Assembly (NCBI GenBank): GCA_023422775.1
Contig: JAFAGM010000091.1
Span: 62,001-126,000, forward strand
Source: Pseudomonadota bacterium
Lineage (GTDB): Bacteria; Pseudomonadota; Alphaproteobacteria; Rhizobiales; Xanthobacteraceae
DNA length: 64,000 nucleotides
Reading direction: 5' to 3'
In this document: one piece after another, positions 24,432 through 32,788 of the stretch
Position numbering within the stretch: the first letter of the stretch is position 1
Layout: every line of letters starts with the position of its first letter
The notes under the pieces: generated by a model
Seen by the model: only the letters and a program-made list of their open reading frames with translations
What the model was told of the DNA's origin: nothing
Databases searched by the model: none
Position numbers and translations under genes: made by a program

Positions 24432-25874
24432 ATGACGTTCAAACGTCCCCATAGCGCGGGATTGGCGGCCTTCGCAGTCGGCCTGTTCGCCGCAACCGCT
24501 GCCTACGCCGAGCCGACCATCAACAAGGGCGACAACGCCTGGATGCTGACATCGACGGTGCTGGTGCTGCTGATGACCATCCCCGGCCTCGCGCTGTTCT
24601 ACGGCGGTCTCGTCCGCTCCAAGAACATGCTGTCCGTGCTGATGCAGGTATTCTACTGCGTCTGCATCGTCGTCATTCTTTATGCGCTCTACGGCTACAG
24701 CCTTGCCTTCACCGGCGGATCGGACTTCATCGGCGGCTTCTCCAAGGCCTTCCTGATGGGTGTGACCCCCGACTCGCAAGCGGCTACCTTCAGCGTCGAC
24801 ACCAACATCTCGGAACTCGTCTACTTCTGCTTCCAGATGACGTTCGCTGCGATCACCCCTGCCCTCATCGTCGGCGCTTTCGCCGAGCGCATGAAGTTCG
24901 CTGCGGTCGCACTGTTCGTTCCGCTCTGGGTCACGCTGATCTACCTCCCGATCGCACACATGGTCTGGTACTGGCCCGGACCGGACGCGATTACGGACGC
25001 AGCCAAGGCGCTCGCCGCCGCGGCGGACGGAGCAGCGAAGACCGCGGCGCAGGCCAAGCTCGACGAAATCAACGCCGACGCCGGCTTCATCTTCAAGAAG
25101 GGTGCGCTCGATTTCGCCGGTGGCACCGTGGTGCACATCAACGCCGGCGTCGCCGGTCTTGTCGGCGCGCTGCTGATCGGCAAGCGCGTCGGCTACGGCA
25201 AGGAACTGATGGCTCCGCACTCGCTGACCATGTCCATGATCGGCGCTTCGCTGCTCTGGGTCGGCTGGTTCGGCTTCAACGCCGGATCGAACCTGGAGGC
25301 CAACGGCGGCGCCGCGCTCGCCATGACCAACTCCTTCGTTGCAACCGCAGCGGCGGCGATGGCCTGGATGTTCGCGGAATGGATCATCAAGGGCCACCCC
25401 TCGGTGCTCGGCGCGCTGTCAGGCGCGGTAGCGGGCCTCGTGGCGGTCACGCCCGCGGCCGGCTTCGTCGGTCCGATGGGAGCGATCGTGCTCGGTCTCG
25501 TGGCCGGCGTCGTCTGCCTGTTCTTCTGCACCGTGGTGAAGAACTCGCTGGGCTATGACGACTCGCTCGACGTGTTCGGCGTCCACGGCATCGGTGGCAT
25601 CGTAGGCGCGCTTGGCACCGGCATCCTGGTAAACCCCGCTCTCGGCGGTGCCGGCGTCATGGATTACGTCACCGGCAAGATCGCGGACTACGATCTCGTC
25701 GCCCAGATGACCTCCCAGTTCTGGGGCGTCTTCACCACGCTGCTGTGGTCGGGCATCGGTTCGGCGATCCTCTTCAAGGTTGTCGACGTCATCGTCGGCC
25801 TGCGCGTCAACGTCGAGACCGAGCGTGAAGGCCTCGACGTCACCGAGCACACGGAGCGCGCTTACAACATGTGA
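24432..25874 (+). CDS. amtB: ammonium transporter, second copy
   Basis: This 480-aa Amt/MEP transporter has the signal-like leader MTFKRPHSAGLAAFAVGLFAATAAYA. Signatures include LVLLMTIPGLALFYGGLVRSKNML, DFAGGTVVHINAGVAGLVGALLIG and DVFGVHGIGGIVGALGTGILV. An Ala-rich extracellular insertion of about 35 residues (AITDAAKALAAAADGAAKTAAQAKLDE...) between helices 5 and 6 is absent from the first copy. It is the last gene of the nitrogen cluster. A structured 3' region and a strong terminator follow. Confidence 0.95.
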   Translation: MTFKRPHSAGLAAFAVGLFAATAAYAEPTINKGDNAWMLTSTVLVLLMTIPGLALFYGGLVRSKNMLSVLMQVFYCVCIVVILYALYGYSLAFTGGSDFIGGFSKAFLMGVTPDSQAATFSVDTNISELVYFCFQMTFAAITPALIVGAFAERMKFAAVALFVPLWVTLIYLPIAHMVWYWPGPDAITDAAKALAAAADGAAKTAAQAKLDEINADAGFIFKKGALDFAGGTVVHINAGVAGLVGALLIGKRVGYGKELMAPHSLTMSMIGASLLWVGWFGFNAGSNLEANGGAALAMTNSFVATAAAAMAWMFAEWIIKGHPSVLGALSGAVAGLVAVTPAAGFVGPMGAIVLGLVAGVVCLFFCTVVKNSLGYDDSLDVFGVHGIGGIVGALGTGILVNPALGGAGVMDYVTGKIADYDLVAQMTSQFWGVFTTLLWSGIGSAILFKVVDVIVGLRVNVETEREGLDVTEHTERAYNM

Positions 25875-25886
25875 GCTCTCCCGGGG

Positions 25887-25931
25887 TGCGATCCCAAAGG
25901 AGACAACGAAGTCGTTGCCCCGAGGGTCGCA
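25887..25931 (+). ncRNA. structured 3'UTR of amtB (possible small RNA)
   Basis: TGCGATCCC (25887-25895) pairs with GGGTCGCA (25924-25931) with one bulge. Inside it, CAACG (25904-25908) pairs with CGTTG (25913-25917). With the terminator at 25980-26015 this would make a stable RNA end of about 130 nt. It could be only a 3'UTR structure. Confidence 0.35.
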
Positions 25932-25979
25932 TCCGCAACTCCGGTTCGGGCACATACCCGGCAATGCCCTGACCGTTGA

Positions 25980-26015
25980 GGGGCTCCAGCGCAAGCTGGG
26001 GCCCCTTTCTTTTTG
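25980..26015 (+). terminator. Rho-independent terminator after the second amtB
   Basis: GGGGCTCCAGC (25980-25990) and GCTGGGGCCCC (25995-26005) form an 11-bp stem with one G-U pair around a GCAA tetraloop, followed by TTTCTTTTT. Confidence 0.9.
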
Positions 26016-26086
26016 GGCGAAAAGCGTTTGCCAAAACGGGCGCGATCCGTCGAAATGCCGGCAATAACACCCCAGGGAGAGACGCC

Positions 26087-26494
26087 ATGAAACTCGAGGG
26101 CGGGTGCTATTGCGGCAAGGTGCGGTATGTGGCCGAGGGCGAGCCGATGATGAAGGCGCAGTGCCATTGCCGGGAGTGCCAGTACATGACCGGCGGCTCG
26201 GCCAACATGTTCATGGTGATGCCGATCGCCGGCTTCAAATACACCGGCGAAGCCCCGAAGCAGTTCAAGCGCACGGACCTCGAACGCGCCATGACGCGCG
26301 AATTCTGCGCCGAATGCGGCACGCATGTCGTGACCCGGCCGCCCGGCCTGCCCGGTGTCGTCCTCAAGGTCGGCACCCTCGACGATCCTTCGCTGTTCGA
26401 CGGCCCGAAGATTGCGATCTACACCATCGACAAGCAGCCCTATCACCACGTGCCCGAAGGCATGCCGGCCTTCGAGCGGCTACCGCAGCGGTAG
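26087..26494 (+). CDS. GFA family protein (glutathione-dependent formaldehyde-activating enzyme fold)
   Basis: This 135-aa Mss4-like zinc protein has paired cysteine motifs GGCYCGKVRY (residues 5-14), QCHCRECQ (about 29-36) and EFCAECGTH (about 76-84). These motifs are the two zinc sites of the GFA family. Only the founding member was linked to formaldehyde and glutathione; most members have no proven activity. ATG 26087 is preceded by cagggagagacgcc, a good ribosome-binding site. It is separated from amtB by a terminator, so it is its own unit. Confidence 0.88.
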   Translation: MKLEGGCYCGKVRYVAEGEPMMKAQCHCRECQYMTGGSANMFMVMPIAGFKYTGEAPKQFKRTDLERAMTREFCAECGTHVVTRPPGLPGVVLKVGTLDDPSLFDGPKIAIYTIDKQPYHHVPEGMPAFERLPQR

Positions 26495-26668
26495 CGCGGT
26501 TCCAGGCCCGCACCGTCCGGGGCGACCGAAGCCGGCATGGCGGCGAAAATCGTCGCTGCGGCCGATGGTTAATCGCGTCTTAACCTCGCCGTATCTATGG
26601 TGGTTTGATGAGTTTCCGGTCACAGGCTATGCCCTTCGACCGTCCTTGAAAGTACTGGCGTTTCAGAC

Positions 26669-27895
26669 ATGGCAATGACCGCCTCTTCCGGCGTGGCGCA
26701 GGGCGCCGGCAGCGCAACCCCTGCCGGTCAGGCCGAGCGTTCCCCTTTTTTGCGGACGACCGAACTGCTGGCACCCTACCAGCCGACCAAGCCCTTGATT
26801 ACGCTGTCCCTGGGCGAGCCGCAGCACCCGGTGCCGGACTTTGTCGGGCCGGTGCTCGCAAAGCACATCGCCGATTTCGGGCGCTATCCCATAGCCAAGG
26901 GCATCGAGCCGTTCCGGCGGGCGGCCGCGAACTGGCTGTCGACCCGGTTCGACCTGCCGCGGCCGGTCGATCCCGAGAGCGAAATCCTGGTGCTGAACGG
27001 CAGCCGGGAAGGGCTGTTTTTCGCCGCGATCACCGCCGCCCGCTATGTCGGGCCGCGCCGGGGGAAACCGGCGATCCTGATGCCCAACCCGTTCTATCCG
27101 GCCTATGGCGCCGGCGCCCGTGCGTCCGGTTGCGAGTCAATCTACCTGCCGACAACCCTCGCCAACGGCTTCCTGCCGGACCTCGACGCGCTCGACGAGG
27201 CGACGCTCGCCCGGACGGTCGCGATCTTCATCGCCTCCCCGGCCAATCCGCAAGGCGCGGTCGCCTCGCGCGACTACTTTACCCGATTGAAGCAGCTTGC
27301 AGATCAATATGGCTTCATGATCCTGAGCGACGAGTGCTATTCGGAAATCTACACCAGGGAGGCGCCGGGCAGCGCGCTGGAATGTGCCGGCCCCGACTTC
27401 ACCAACGTCGTCGCGTTCCAGTCGCTGTCGAAGCGCTCGAACCTGCCCGGCATGCGCGTCGGCTTTGCCGCCGGCGACCGCAAGTTTCTCGCCGCCTTTC
27501 ACGAATTGCGCAACGTCGCCGCGCCGCAGGTGCCGGTGCCGCTGCAGCACGTCGCGGTCGCCGCCTATAGCGACGAGACGCACGTCGAGGAAAACCGAAG
27601 GCTGTACCGGATCAAGTTCGATCTCGCCGACCAGATTCTCGGCAGCCGCTACGGCTATGCGCGACCGGCCGGCGGCTTCTGCGTCTGGCTCGACGTCTCC
27701 GAACGCGGCGGCGACGAGGCGGCGGCAGTGAGATTGTATCGGGATGCGGGTGTCCGCGTGATTCCCGGAAGTTACCTGTCGCGGCCGCAAAGCGACGGCT
27801 TCAATCCCGGCACGGGCTACATTCGCCTCGCGCTGGTCTCCGACAGTGAGTCAACGGCCGAGGCATTGCACCGGCTGGTCGAAATTCTGAATTAG
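26669..27895 (+). CDS. dapC: PLP-dependent aminotransferase, probable succinyldiaminopimelate transaminase
   Basis: This 408-aa fold-type I aminotransferase has LSLGEPQHPVPDFV near the N terminus, YPIAKGIEPFRRAAANWL, ASPANPQGAV, ILSDECYSEIY and the PLP lysine in SLSKRSNLPGMRVGFAAG. The sequence and the DPESEILVLNGSREGLFF block match the alphaproteobacterial DapC type, which makes LL-2-amino-6-succinylaminopimelate in lysine and peptidoglycan synthesis. dapD/dapE, its usual partners, are not in the window, so another substrate such as aspartate or an aromatic amino acid remains possible. ftsK begins 13 bases after its stop. Confidence 0.8.
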   Translation: MAMTASSGVAQGAGSATPAGQAERSPFLRTTELLAPYQPTKPLITLSLGEPQHPVPDFVGPVLAKHIADFGRYPIAKGIEPFRRAAANWLSTRFDLPRPVDPESEILVLNGSREGLFFAAITAARYVGPRRGKPAILMPNPFYPAYGAGARASGCESIYLPTTLANGFLPDLDALDEATLARTVAIFIASPANPQGAVASRDYFTRLKQLADQYGFMILSDECYSEIYTREAPGSALECAGPDFTNVVAFQSLSKRSNLPGMRVGFAAGDRKFLAAFHELRNVAAPQVPVPLQHVAVAAYSDETHVEENRRLYRIKFDLADQILGSRYGYARPAGGFCVWLDVSERGGDEAAAVRLYRDAGVRVIPGSYLSRPQSDGFNPGTGYIRLALVSDSESTAEALHRLVEILN

Positions 27896-27908
27896 TCGCA
27901 AGGCCCTG

Positions 27909-30362
27909 ATGAGCATGCCAGCGATCGAACGTGTCATTCCCCTCGTCGGCCACTTGCCGGTCTCGATCCGCGAGGCGCTGGCGCGACGCCTGCGCGAGCT
28001 TGCGGGCCTGAGCCTGATCGGGCTGTCCGGCGTAGCGGCTGCGGCGTTGATCACGTGGTCGGTGCGGGATCCGAGCCTGAGCCACGCGACCTCGCGCCCG
28101 ATCCGCAACATTCTCGGCTATCCCGGCGCGATCGGCGCCGACCTGCTGATGCAGATCCTCGGTCTCGGCGCGATCATGCTGATCCTCACCGTTGCGGTGT
28201 GGGGCTGGCGCATGCTGACCCATCGCACCTTCGACCGCGAGGCGCTGCGCCTTGGCTGCTGGATCCTTTGCACGGTGATCGCCGCGGGCCTTGCCAGTTG
28301 CTGGCCGCATGGCGGAGCATGGCCACTACCGACCGGCCTTGGCGGTGTCGTCGGCGACGCGCTGGTGCGGACGCCTGCCGTGGTGTTCGGCCCGGCTGGC
28401 TTCACCTATCGGCTGGTGCTCGGCATCATCCTGTTCGCGGCGATGTGCGCCTCGTTCCTGTTTGCGAGCGGCTGGGGTTCACGTCCGAGAGACGAGGAAC
28501 TGACGCCGATCGAGGACGACGACACACCCTTCGTCGAGGAGGAGGATCGCAGCTCGGTGTCGCTCGGTTGGGTTTTCCACGCCCTGATGAGCGCCAAGGC
28601 ACGGATCGGATGGCTGCTGACCACCGCCTACCGCTCGCTGGTATCGAGTTCGCCGCCGGCACGGACGTCTTCCTTCGAACGCCAGGAGCCGACCCTGAGC
28701 GGCCGCGCTGCGCCGTCATTGGCCCCGAAGGACGAAGAATACGAGGAAGACGAAGAGGAAGAAGACGAGGAGGAGGAAGAAGAGGAAGAGGAGGAGGAGG
28801 CCCCACGTTCGCGCAAAAAGGCCGCGCCGCGTCCAGCCTCCCGCAAGTCCGATAAATTCGAACTGCCTTCCATCTCGATGCTGACGGCGCCCAAGGCATC
28901 CGACCGGCAACCGCTCAGCAAGTCCGAGCTCGAGAACAATTCGCGCGCGCTGGAAGGCGTCCTCCAGGACTTCGGCGTCCGCGGCGAGATCGTCAAGGCC
29001 AATCCCGGCCCGGTCGTGACGCTGTACGAACTCGAGCCCGCGCCGGGAATCAAATCATCGCGCGTGATCGGCCTCGCCGACGACATCGCCCGCTCGATGA
29101 GCGCGCTCTCGGCGCGTGTCGCCGTGGTCGCCGGCCGCAACGCCATCGGCATCGAGCTGCCGAACGTGCATCGCGAGAAGGTTTACCTGCGCGAGTTGCT
29201 GACTGCGAAGGACGAGTCGCATGCGAAACTACCGCTGTGCCTCGGCAAGAACATCGGCGGCGAGTCGATCATCATCGATCTTGCGCGCACGCCGCACATG
29301 CTGATCGCCGGCACCACCGGCTCCGGCAAATCGGTCGCCATCAACACCATGATCCTCAGCCTGGTCTATCGGCTGCGGCCGGATCAGTGCCGCCTGATCA
29401 TGGTCGATCCGAAGATGCTCGAACTGTCCGTCTATGACGGCATCCCGCATCTGCTGACGCCGGTCGTGACGGATCCGAAGAAAGCCGTGGTCGCGCTGAA
29501 ATGGGCCGTGCGCGAAATGGAAGAGCGCTACAAGAAGATGGCCAAGCTCGGCGTGCGCAACATCGACGGCTACAACCAGCGCCTCGTCGAAGCCAAAGGC
29601 AAGGGCGAGGACCTGACGCGTACGGTGCATACCGGCTTCGACAAGGAAACCGGCAAGGCGATCTACGAGGAAGAGAAGCTCGATCTCGATCCGTTGCCCT
29701 ACATCGTGATCATCGTCGACGAAATGGCCGACCTGATGATGGTGGCCGGCAAGGACATCGAGGGCGCGGTGCAACGCCTTGCGCAGATGGCGCGCGCGGC
29801 CGGCCTGCATGTGATCCTCGCCACCCAGCGTCCGTCGGTCGACGTCATCACCGGCACCATCAAGGCGAACTTTCCGACCCGTATCGCGTTCCAGGTCACC
29901 TCGAAGATCGACAGCCGCACCATCCTCGGCGAGATGGGCGCCGAGCAACTGCTCGGGCAGGGCGACATGCTCTACATGGCCGGCGGCGGCCGCATCAGCC
30001 GCGTCCACGGTCCGTTCGCTTCCGACGAGGAAGTCGAGAAGGTGGTGCGTCATCTCAAGACGCAGGGCCAGCCGGAGTATCTGGAAGCCGTCACGGCGGA
30101 AGAGCCGACCGACGAAGACGGCGCGGTGTTCGATTCCACCGGAATGGGCGGCGATGGCGGCGGCGACCTGTTCGCGCAGGCGGTTGCAATCGTCAAGCGC
30201 GACCGCAAGGCCTCGACCTCCTACATTCAACGCCGGCTGCAAATCGGCTATAACCGCGCCGCGTCATTGATGGAGCGGATGGAACTCGAAGGTATCGTGG
30301 GGCAGGCAAATCACGCCGGCAAACGCGAAATTCTGGTCGAGGAAGAAGAGGGCGGATTCTAG
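27909..30362 (+). CDS. ftsK: DNA translocase FtsK
   Basis: This 817-aa septal DNA pump clears and aligns chromosome termini at division. Four transmembrane helices occupy residues about 35-190 and a linker follows with an unusually long acidic run (about 20 Glu/Asp near residues 278-298). The RecA-like motor has Walker A GTTGSGKS near residue 467 and Walker B YIVIIVDEMADLMM near 600. The C-terminal gamma winged helix (ASTSYIQRRLQIGYNRAASLMERME) reads KOPS polarity sequences. It is shorter than E. coli FtsK because the linker is short. It is followed by lolA, a common alphaproteobacterial order. Confidence 0.95.
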   Translation: MSMPAIERVIPLVGHLPVSIREALARRLRELAGLSLIGLSGVAAAALITWSVRDPSLSHATSRPIRNILGYPGAIGADLLMQILGLGAIMLILTVAVWGWRMLTHRTFDREALRLGCWILCTVIAAGLASCWPHGGAWPLPTGLGGVVGDALVRTPAVVFGPAGFTYRLVLGIILFAAMCASFLFASGWGSRPRDEELTPIEDDDTPFVEEEDRSSVSLGWVFHALMSAKARIGWLLTTAYRSLVSSSPPARTSSFERQEPTLSGRAAPSLAPKDEEYEEDEEEEDEEEEEEEEEEEAPRSRKKAAPRPASRKSDKFELPSISMLTAPKASDRQPLSKSELENNSRALEGVLQDFGVRGEIVKANPGPVVTLYELEPAPGIKSSRVIGLADDIARSMSALSARVAVVAGRNAIGIELPNVHREKVYLRELLTAKDESHAKLPLCLGKNIGGESIIIDLARTPHMLIAGTTGSGKSVAINTMILSLVYRLRPDQCRLIMVDPKMLELSVYDGIPHLLTPVVTDPKKAVVALKWAVREMEERYKKMAKLGVRNIDGYNQRLVEAKGKGEDLTRTVHTGFDKETGKAIYEEEKLDLDPLPYIVIIVDEMADLMMVAGKDIEGAVQRLAQMARAAGLHVILATQRPSVDVITGTIKANFPTRIAFQVTSKIDSRTILGEMGAEQLLGQGDMLYMAGGGRISRVHGPFASDEEVEKVVRHLKTQGQPEYLEAVTAEEPTDEDGAVFDSTGMGGDGGGDLFAQAVAIVKRDRKASTSYIQRRLQIGYNRAASLMERMELEGIVGQANHAGKREILVEEEEGGF

Positions 30363-30483
30363 GGATTCAGCGGCCAAAACCCGGCCTGGCCGCATTATTT
30401 TCACGGAAAAACGATATCCCCTTTGGTCGAAAGCGCGATAAAATAGCCGTTGGCGACACGTTGAATAGAGATCCGAAATATTG

Positions 30484-31287
30484 ATGGCACAACGATACAT
30501 CCACCGCGGGCTGCGATTCGGACTGGCGCTGCTGATTACAACGTCAGGCGCAGCCGCCGGTACGTCTGCTTTCTCGCAGGCCGTTCCGGTTCCGAAGCCC
30601 GCGCCGAAGGCGCGTGACGGTGGCATGCAGCTGAGCGCGCAGGACAGGCCCCTGACAACAGGCACAACGCAGACGCCGCCGACGCCGGTGATCCCCAATC
30701 CGAACCGCAATGTCCCGGCCAATGTGTTCGCGACCTTCGATGCCAACCAGAAGGCACAGGCCGCGCGGGTGAGCACCTATCTGTCGTCGCTGCAGACGCT
30801 GGTTGGAAATTTCGTCCAGGTCGGGCCCGACGGCAGCAAGACCAAGGGCGATTTCTACATCCAGAAACCGGGCAAGGTGCGCTTCGAATATGATGACCCG
30901 ACGCCGATCGCGATCATCGCCGACGGCTCGTCGCTGGTCGTGCGCGACAGGAAGCTCGCGACCCAGGATATCTATCCGCTGTCGCAGACTCCGCTGCGCT
31001 TCCTGCTGTCGGACCGGATCGACCTGCTGAAGGACACCAATGTCGTCAGCGTCACCTCCGACGATGTCTTCATCAGCGTCACGATCGAGGAGAAGCAGGC
31101 GCTGATCGGCACCAGCCGCCTGATGCTGATGATCGGCGCCAAGGACGGCCAGCTCAAGCAATGGACCGTGACCGATCCACAGGGCTATGACACCACGGTC
31201 GCGGTCTACAATCTGGATTCGTCCAAGAAGGTCGATCCCGGCCTGTTCAAGATTGACTTTACCAACTACTCCGTCCCGCCGGGCTGA
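30484..31287 (+). CDS. lolA: outer-membrane lipoprotein carrier protein LolA
   Basis: This 267-aa periplasmic chaperone shuttles lipoproteins from LolCDE to the outer membrane. It has a signal sequence (GLRFGLALLITTSGAAAGTSAFSQA), a Pro/Ala-rich spacer longer than in E. coli, then the LolA beta-barrel: YLSSLQTLVGNFVQVGPDGSKTKGDFYIQKPGKVRFEYDDP and later LKQWTVTDPQGYDTTVAVYN. ATG 30484 is preferred over the TTG immediately before it. It lies 121 bases after ftsK on the same strand. Confidence 0.88.
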   Translation: MAQRYIHRGLRFGLALLITTSGAAAGTSAFSQAVPVPKPAPKARDGGMQLSAQDRPLTTGTTQTPPTPVIPNPNRNVPANVFATFDANQKAQAARVSTYLSSLQTLVGNFVQVGPDGSKTKGDFYIQKPGKVRFEYDDPTPIAIIADGSSLVVRDRKLATQDIYPLSQTPLRFLLSDRIDLLKDTNVVSVTSDDVFISVTIEEKQALIGTSRLMLMIGAKDGQLKQWTVTDPQGYDTTVAVYNLDSSKKVDPGLFKIDFTNYSVPPG

Positions 31288-31313
31288 GCGACGATCCCTG
31301 CAGAAAGACGTGG

Positions 31314-31336
31314 ATGGCCGGATCAGGTCCGGCCAT
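31314..31336. repeat. short palindrome between lolA and xthA
   Basis: ATGGCCGGA and TCCGGCCAT are perfect 9-bp arms around TCAGG. This looks like the core half of the 'ggatcaagtccggccatgac' repeat family (compare 6610-6692) and could also attenuate readthrough. Confidence 0.55.
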
Positions 31337-31368
31337 GACGGGCAGGAAATTCTGCTACATCACCCCGC

Positions 31369-32184
31369 ATGCGCTTTTCCCTGACGACCTGGAATATCAA
31401 CTCGGTGCGCCTGCGCATCGATATCGTCGCCAAATTCCTGAAATCGGCACGTCCGGACGTGCTGTGCCTGCAGGAAACCAAATGCATCGACGACGCATTC
31501 CCGCTGAAGCGTTTCAAGCGGCTCGGCTATGAACACGTCGCGCTGAACGGGCAGAAGGGCTATCACGGCGTCGCCATCGTCTCGAAACTGCCGTTCGAGA
31601 CCACCGACATCAGAACTTTCTGCGACAAGATCGACTCGCGCCACATCTCGGTGGCGTTCGGCGAGAAGGCGCAGCTCGCAAAGCCGCTTGTGCTGCACAA
31701 TTTCTACGTTCCCGCCGGCGGCGATATTCCCGATCCCGCGCTCAACCCGAAATTCGATCACAAGCTGAAGTTTCTCGACGAGATGAAGGCGTGCGAGCCG
31801 CTGCATCCGCGTGGCGACGACCGCCACATCCTGGTCGGCGACCTCAACGTCGCGCCGCATGAAAACGACGTGTGGTCGCACAAGCAGCTCCTGAAGGTGG
31901 TCTCACATACCCCGATCGAATGCGAGAAGCTGCTGGCGGCACAGGCCCATGGCGAATGGTTCGATGTGGCGCGGATGCGAATTCCGCTCTCGGAAAAGGT
32001 CTATACGTGGTGGAGCTATCGTGCCGCCGACTGGACCGTGGGCGATCGTGGCCGCAGGCTCGATCACATCTGGGTCTCGCGCGCCCTGAAGGATGGCGTC
32101 AGCGATTTCAGGATCACCCGCGACGCACGGAGCTGGGAGCGCCCGTCCGACCATGTACCCGTGACGGTGACGCTGGACGTGTGA
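31369..32184 (+). CDS. xthA: exodeoxyribonuclease III
   Basis: This 271-aa AP endonuclease/3' exonuclease of base excision repair belongs to the EEP fold. Catalytic motifs are WNINSVRLR, LQETKCIDDAFP (metal-binding Glu), YHGVAIVSK, NFYVPAGGD, GDLNVAPHENDVW (Asp/Asn), RLDHIWVS and the final SDHVPV (catalytic His). Length fits XthA (about 268 aa). The start lies just downstream of a short palindrome after lolA. Confidence 0.95.
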   Translation: MRFSLTTWNINSVRLRIDIVAKFLKSARPDVLCLQETKCIDDAFPLKRFKRLGYEHVALNGQKGYHGVAIVSKLPFETTDIRTFCDKIDSRHISVAFGEKAQLAKPLVLHNFYVPAGGDIPDPALNPKFDHKLKFLDEMKACEPLHPRGDDRHILVGDLNVAPHENDVWSHKQLLKVVSHTPIECEKLLAAQAHGEWFDVARMRIPLSEKVYTWWSYRAADWTVGDRGRRLDHIWVSRALKDGVSDFRITRDARSWERPSDHVPVTVTLDV

Positions 32185-32201
32185 ACCAGAAGGCTCGAAA
32201 A

Positions 32202-32642
32202 TCAGGTGCTGAGCTTGGCGCCGGCCATCATGATATCGCTGGCGAGCTGGCTGGTGCGGGTGGCGATTTCGTCGCGCAGCCGGCGCGCCGCGGCCGGATC
32301 GCTTTCCAGCACGCGCTGAAACAGGCTGCGCGCCACCCGGATCACGGTTGAGTTTTCGATCGCAACCGCGCTGGACGGCCGCCGCATCGCGACGATCAGC
32401 GCCAGTTCGCCGATCAGCGAGCCGGGCCCTGCAATGATTTCGGCGTCGCCATCCTCGACGCGGATCGCGCCGCGCCGGACGATATAGCCTGCGTCCGCCT
32501 CGTCACCGGCGTTGAACAGGTAATCGCCGTTCGAATAGTCACGCTGCTCGGAGCCGATCGCGAGCATGCGCAAGGCGGCCGTTCCCAACAAATGCAATGT
32601 CGGGACCCGATCGAGCAGGGCTACATCATCTTCGATCGACAT
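32202..32642 (-). CDS. cyclic nucleotide-binding domain protein
   Basis: This 146-aa protein contains a single cNMP-binding (CAP_ED) fold. NGDYLFNAGDEADAGYIVRRGAIRVEDG and GPGSLIGELALIVAMRRPSSAVAIENSTVIRVAR include the phosphate-binding cassette GELALI...RRPSSA. No DNA-binding domain follows. It lies 146 bases downstream of an OmpR-type regulator on the same strand. This matches the Brucella melitensis otpR-cpk pair, in which the downstream protein is annotated as a cAMP-dependent kinase regulatory subunit homologue. A repeat element separates the two genes here. The ligand and output are unknown. Confidence 0.83.
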   Translation of the reverse strand: MSIEDDVALLDRVPTLHLLGTAALRMLAIGSEQRDYSNGDYLFNAGDEADAGYIVRRGAIRVEDGDAEIIAGPGSLIGELALIVAMRRPSSAVAIENSTVIRVARSLFQRVLESDPAAARRLRDEIATRTSQLASDIMMAGAKLST

Positions 32643-32675
32643 ACTGGCCGGGGATACGCAACAAGTTACGAATAT

Positions 32676-32722
32676 AGCGTTTTCGAGCGACGTGGATACC
32701 GGTTCGCGCCAGGGAAACGCGC
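32676..32722. repeat. 'agcgttttcgagcga' palindromic element (short form)
   Basis: The ends agcgttttc and ggaaacgcgcc are inverted, with gtggataccggttcgcgcc between. It is the short form of the element at 20789-20860 in opposite orientation, and lies between the response regulator and the cyclic-nucleotide-binding gene. Confidence 0.65.
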
Positions 32723-32788
32723 CGACACAACAACTGGAGCTTCGGTTCTGATTCAATCAGAACGGAGCTCCAGTGACCGCGAATCCTA

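Noticed and set aside
28628..29152. Frame with a long poly-serine run antisense to ftsK
   Set aside because: It is the complement of the GA-rich acidic tract in FtsK and has no independent coding signal.
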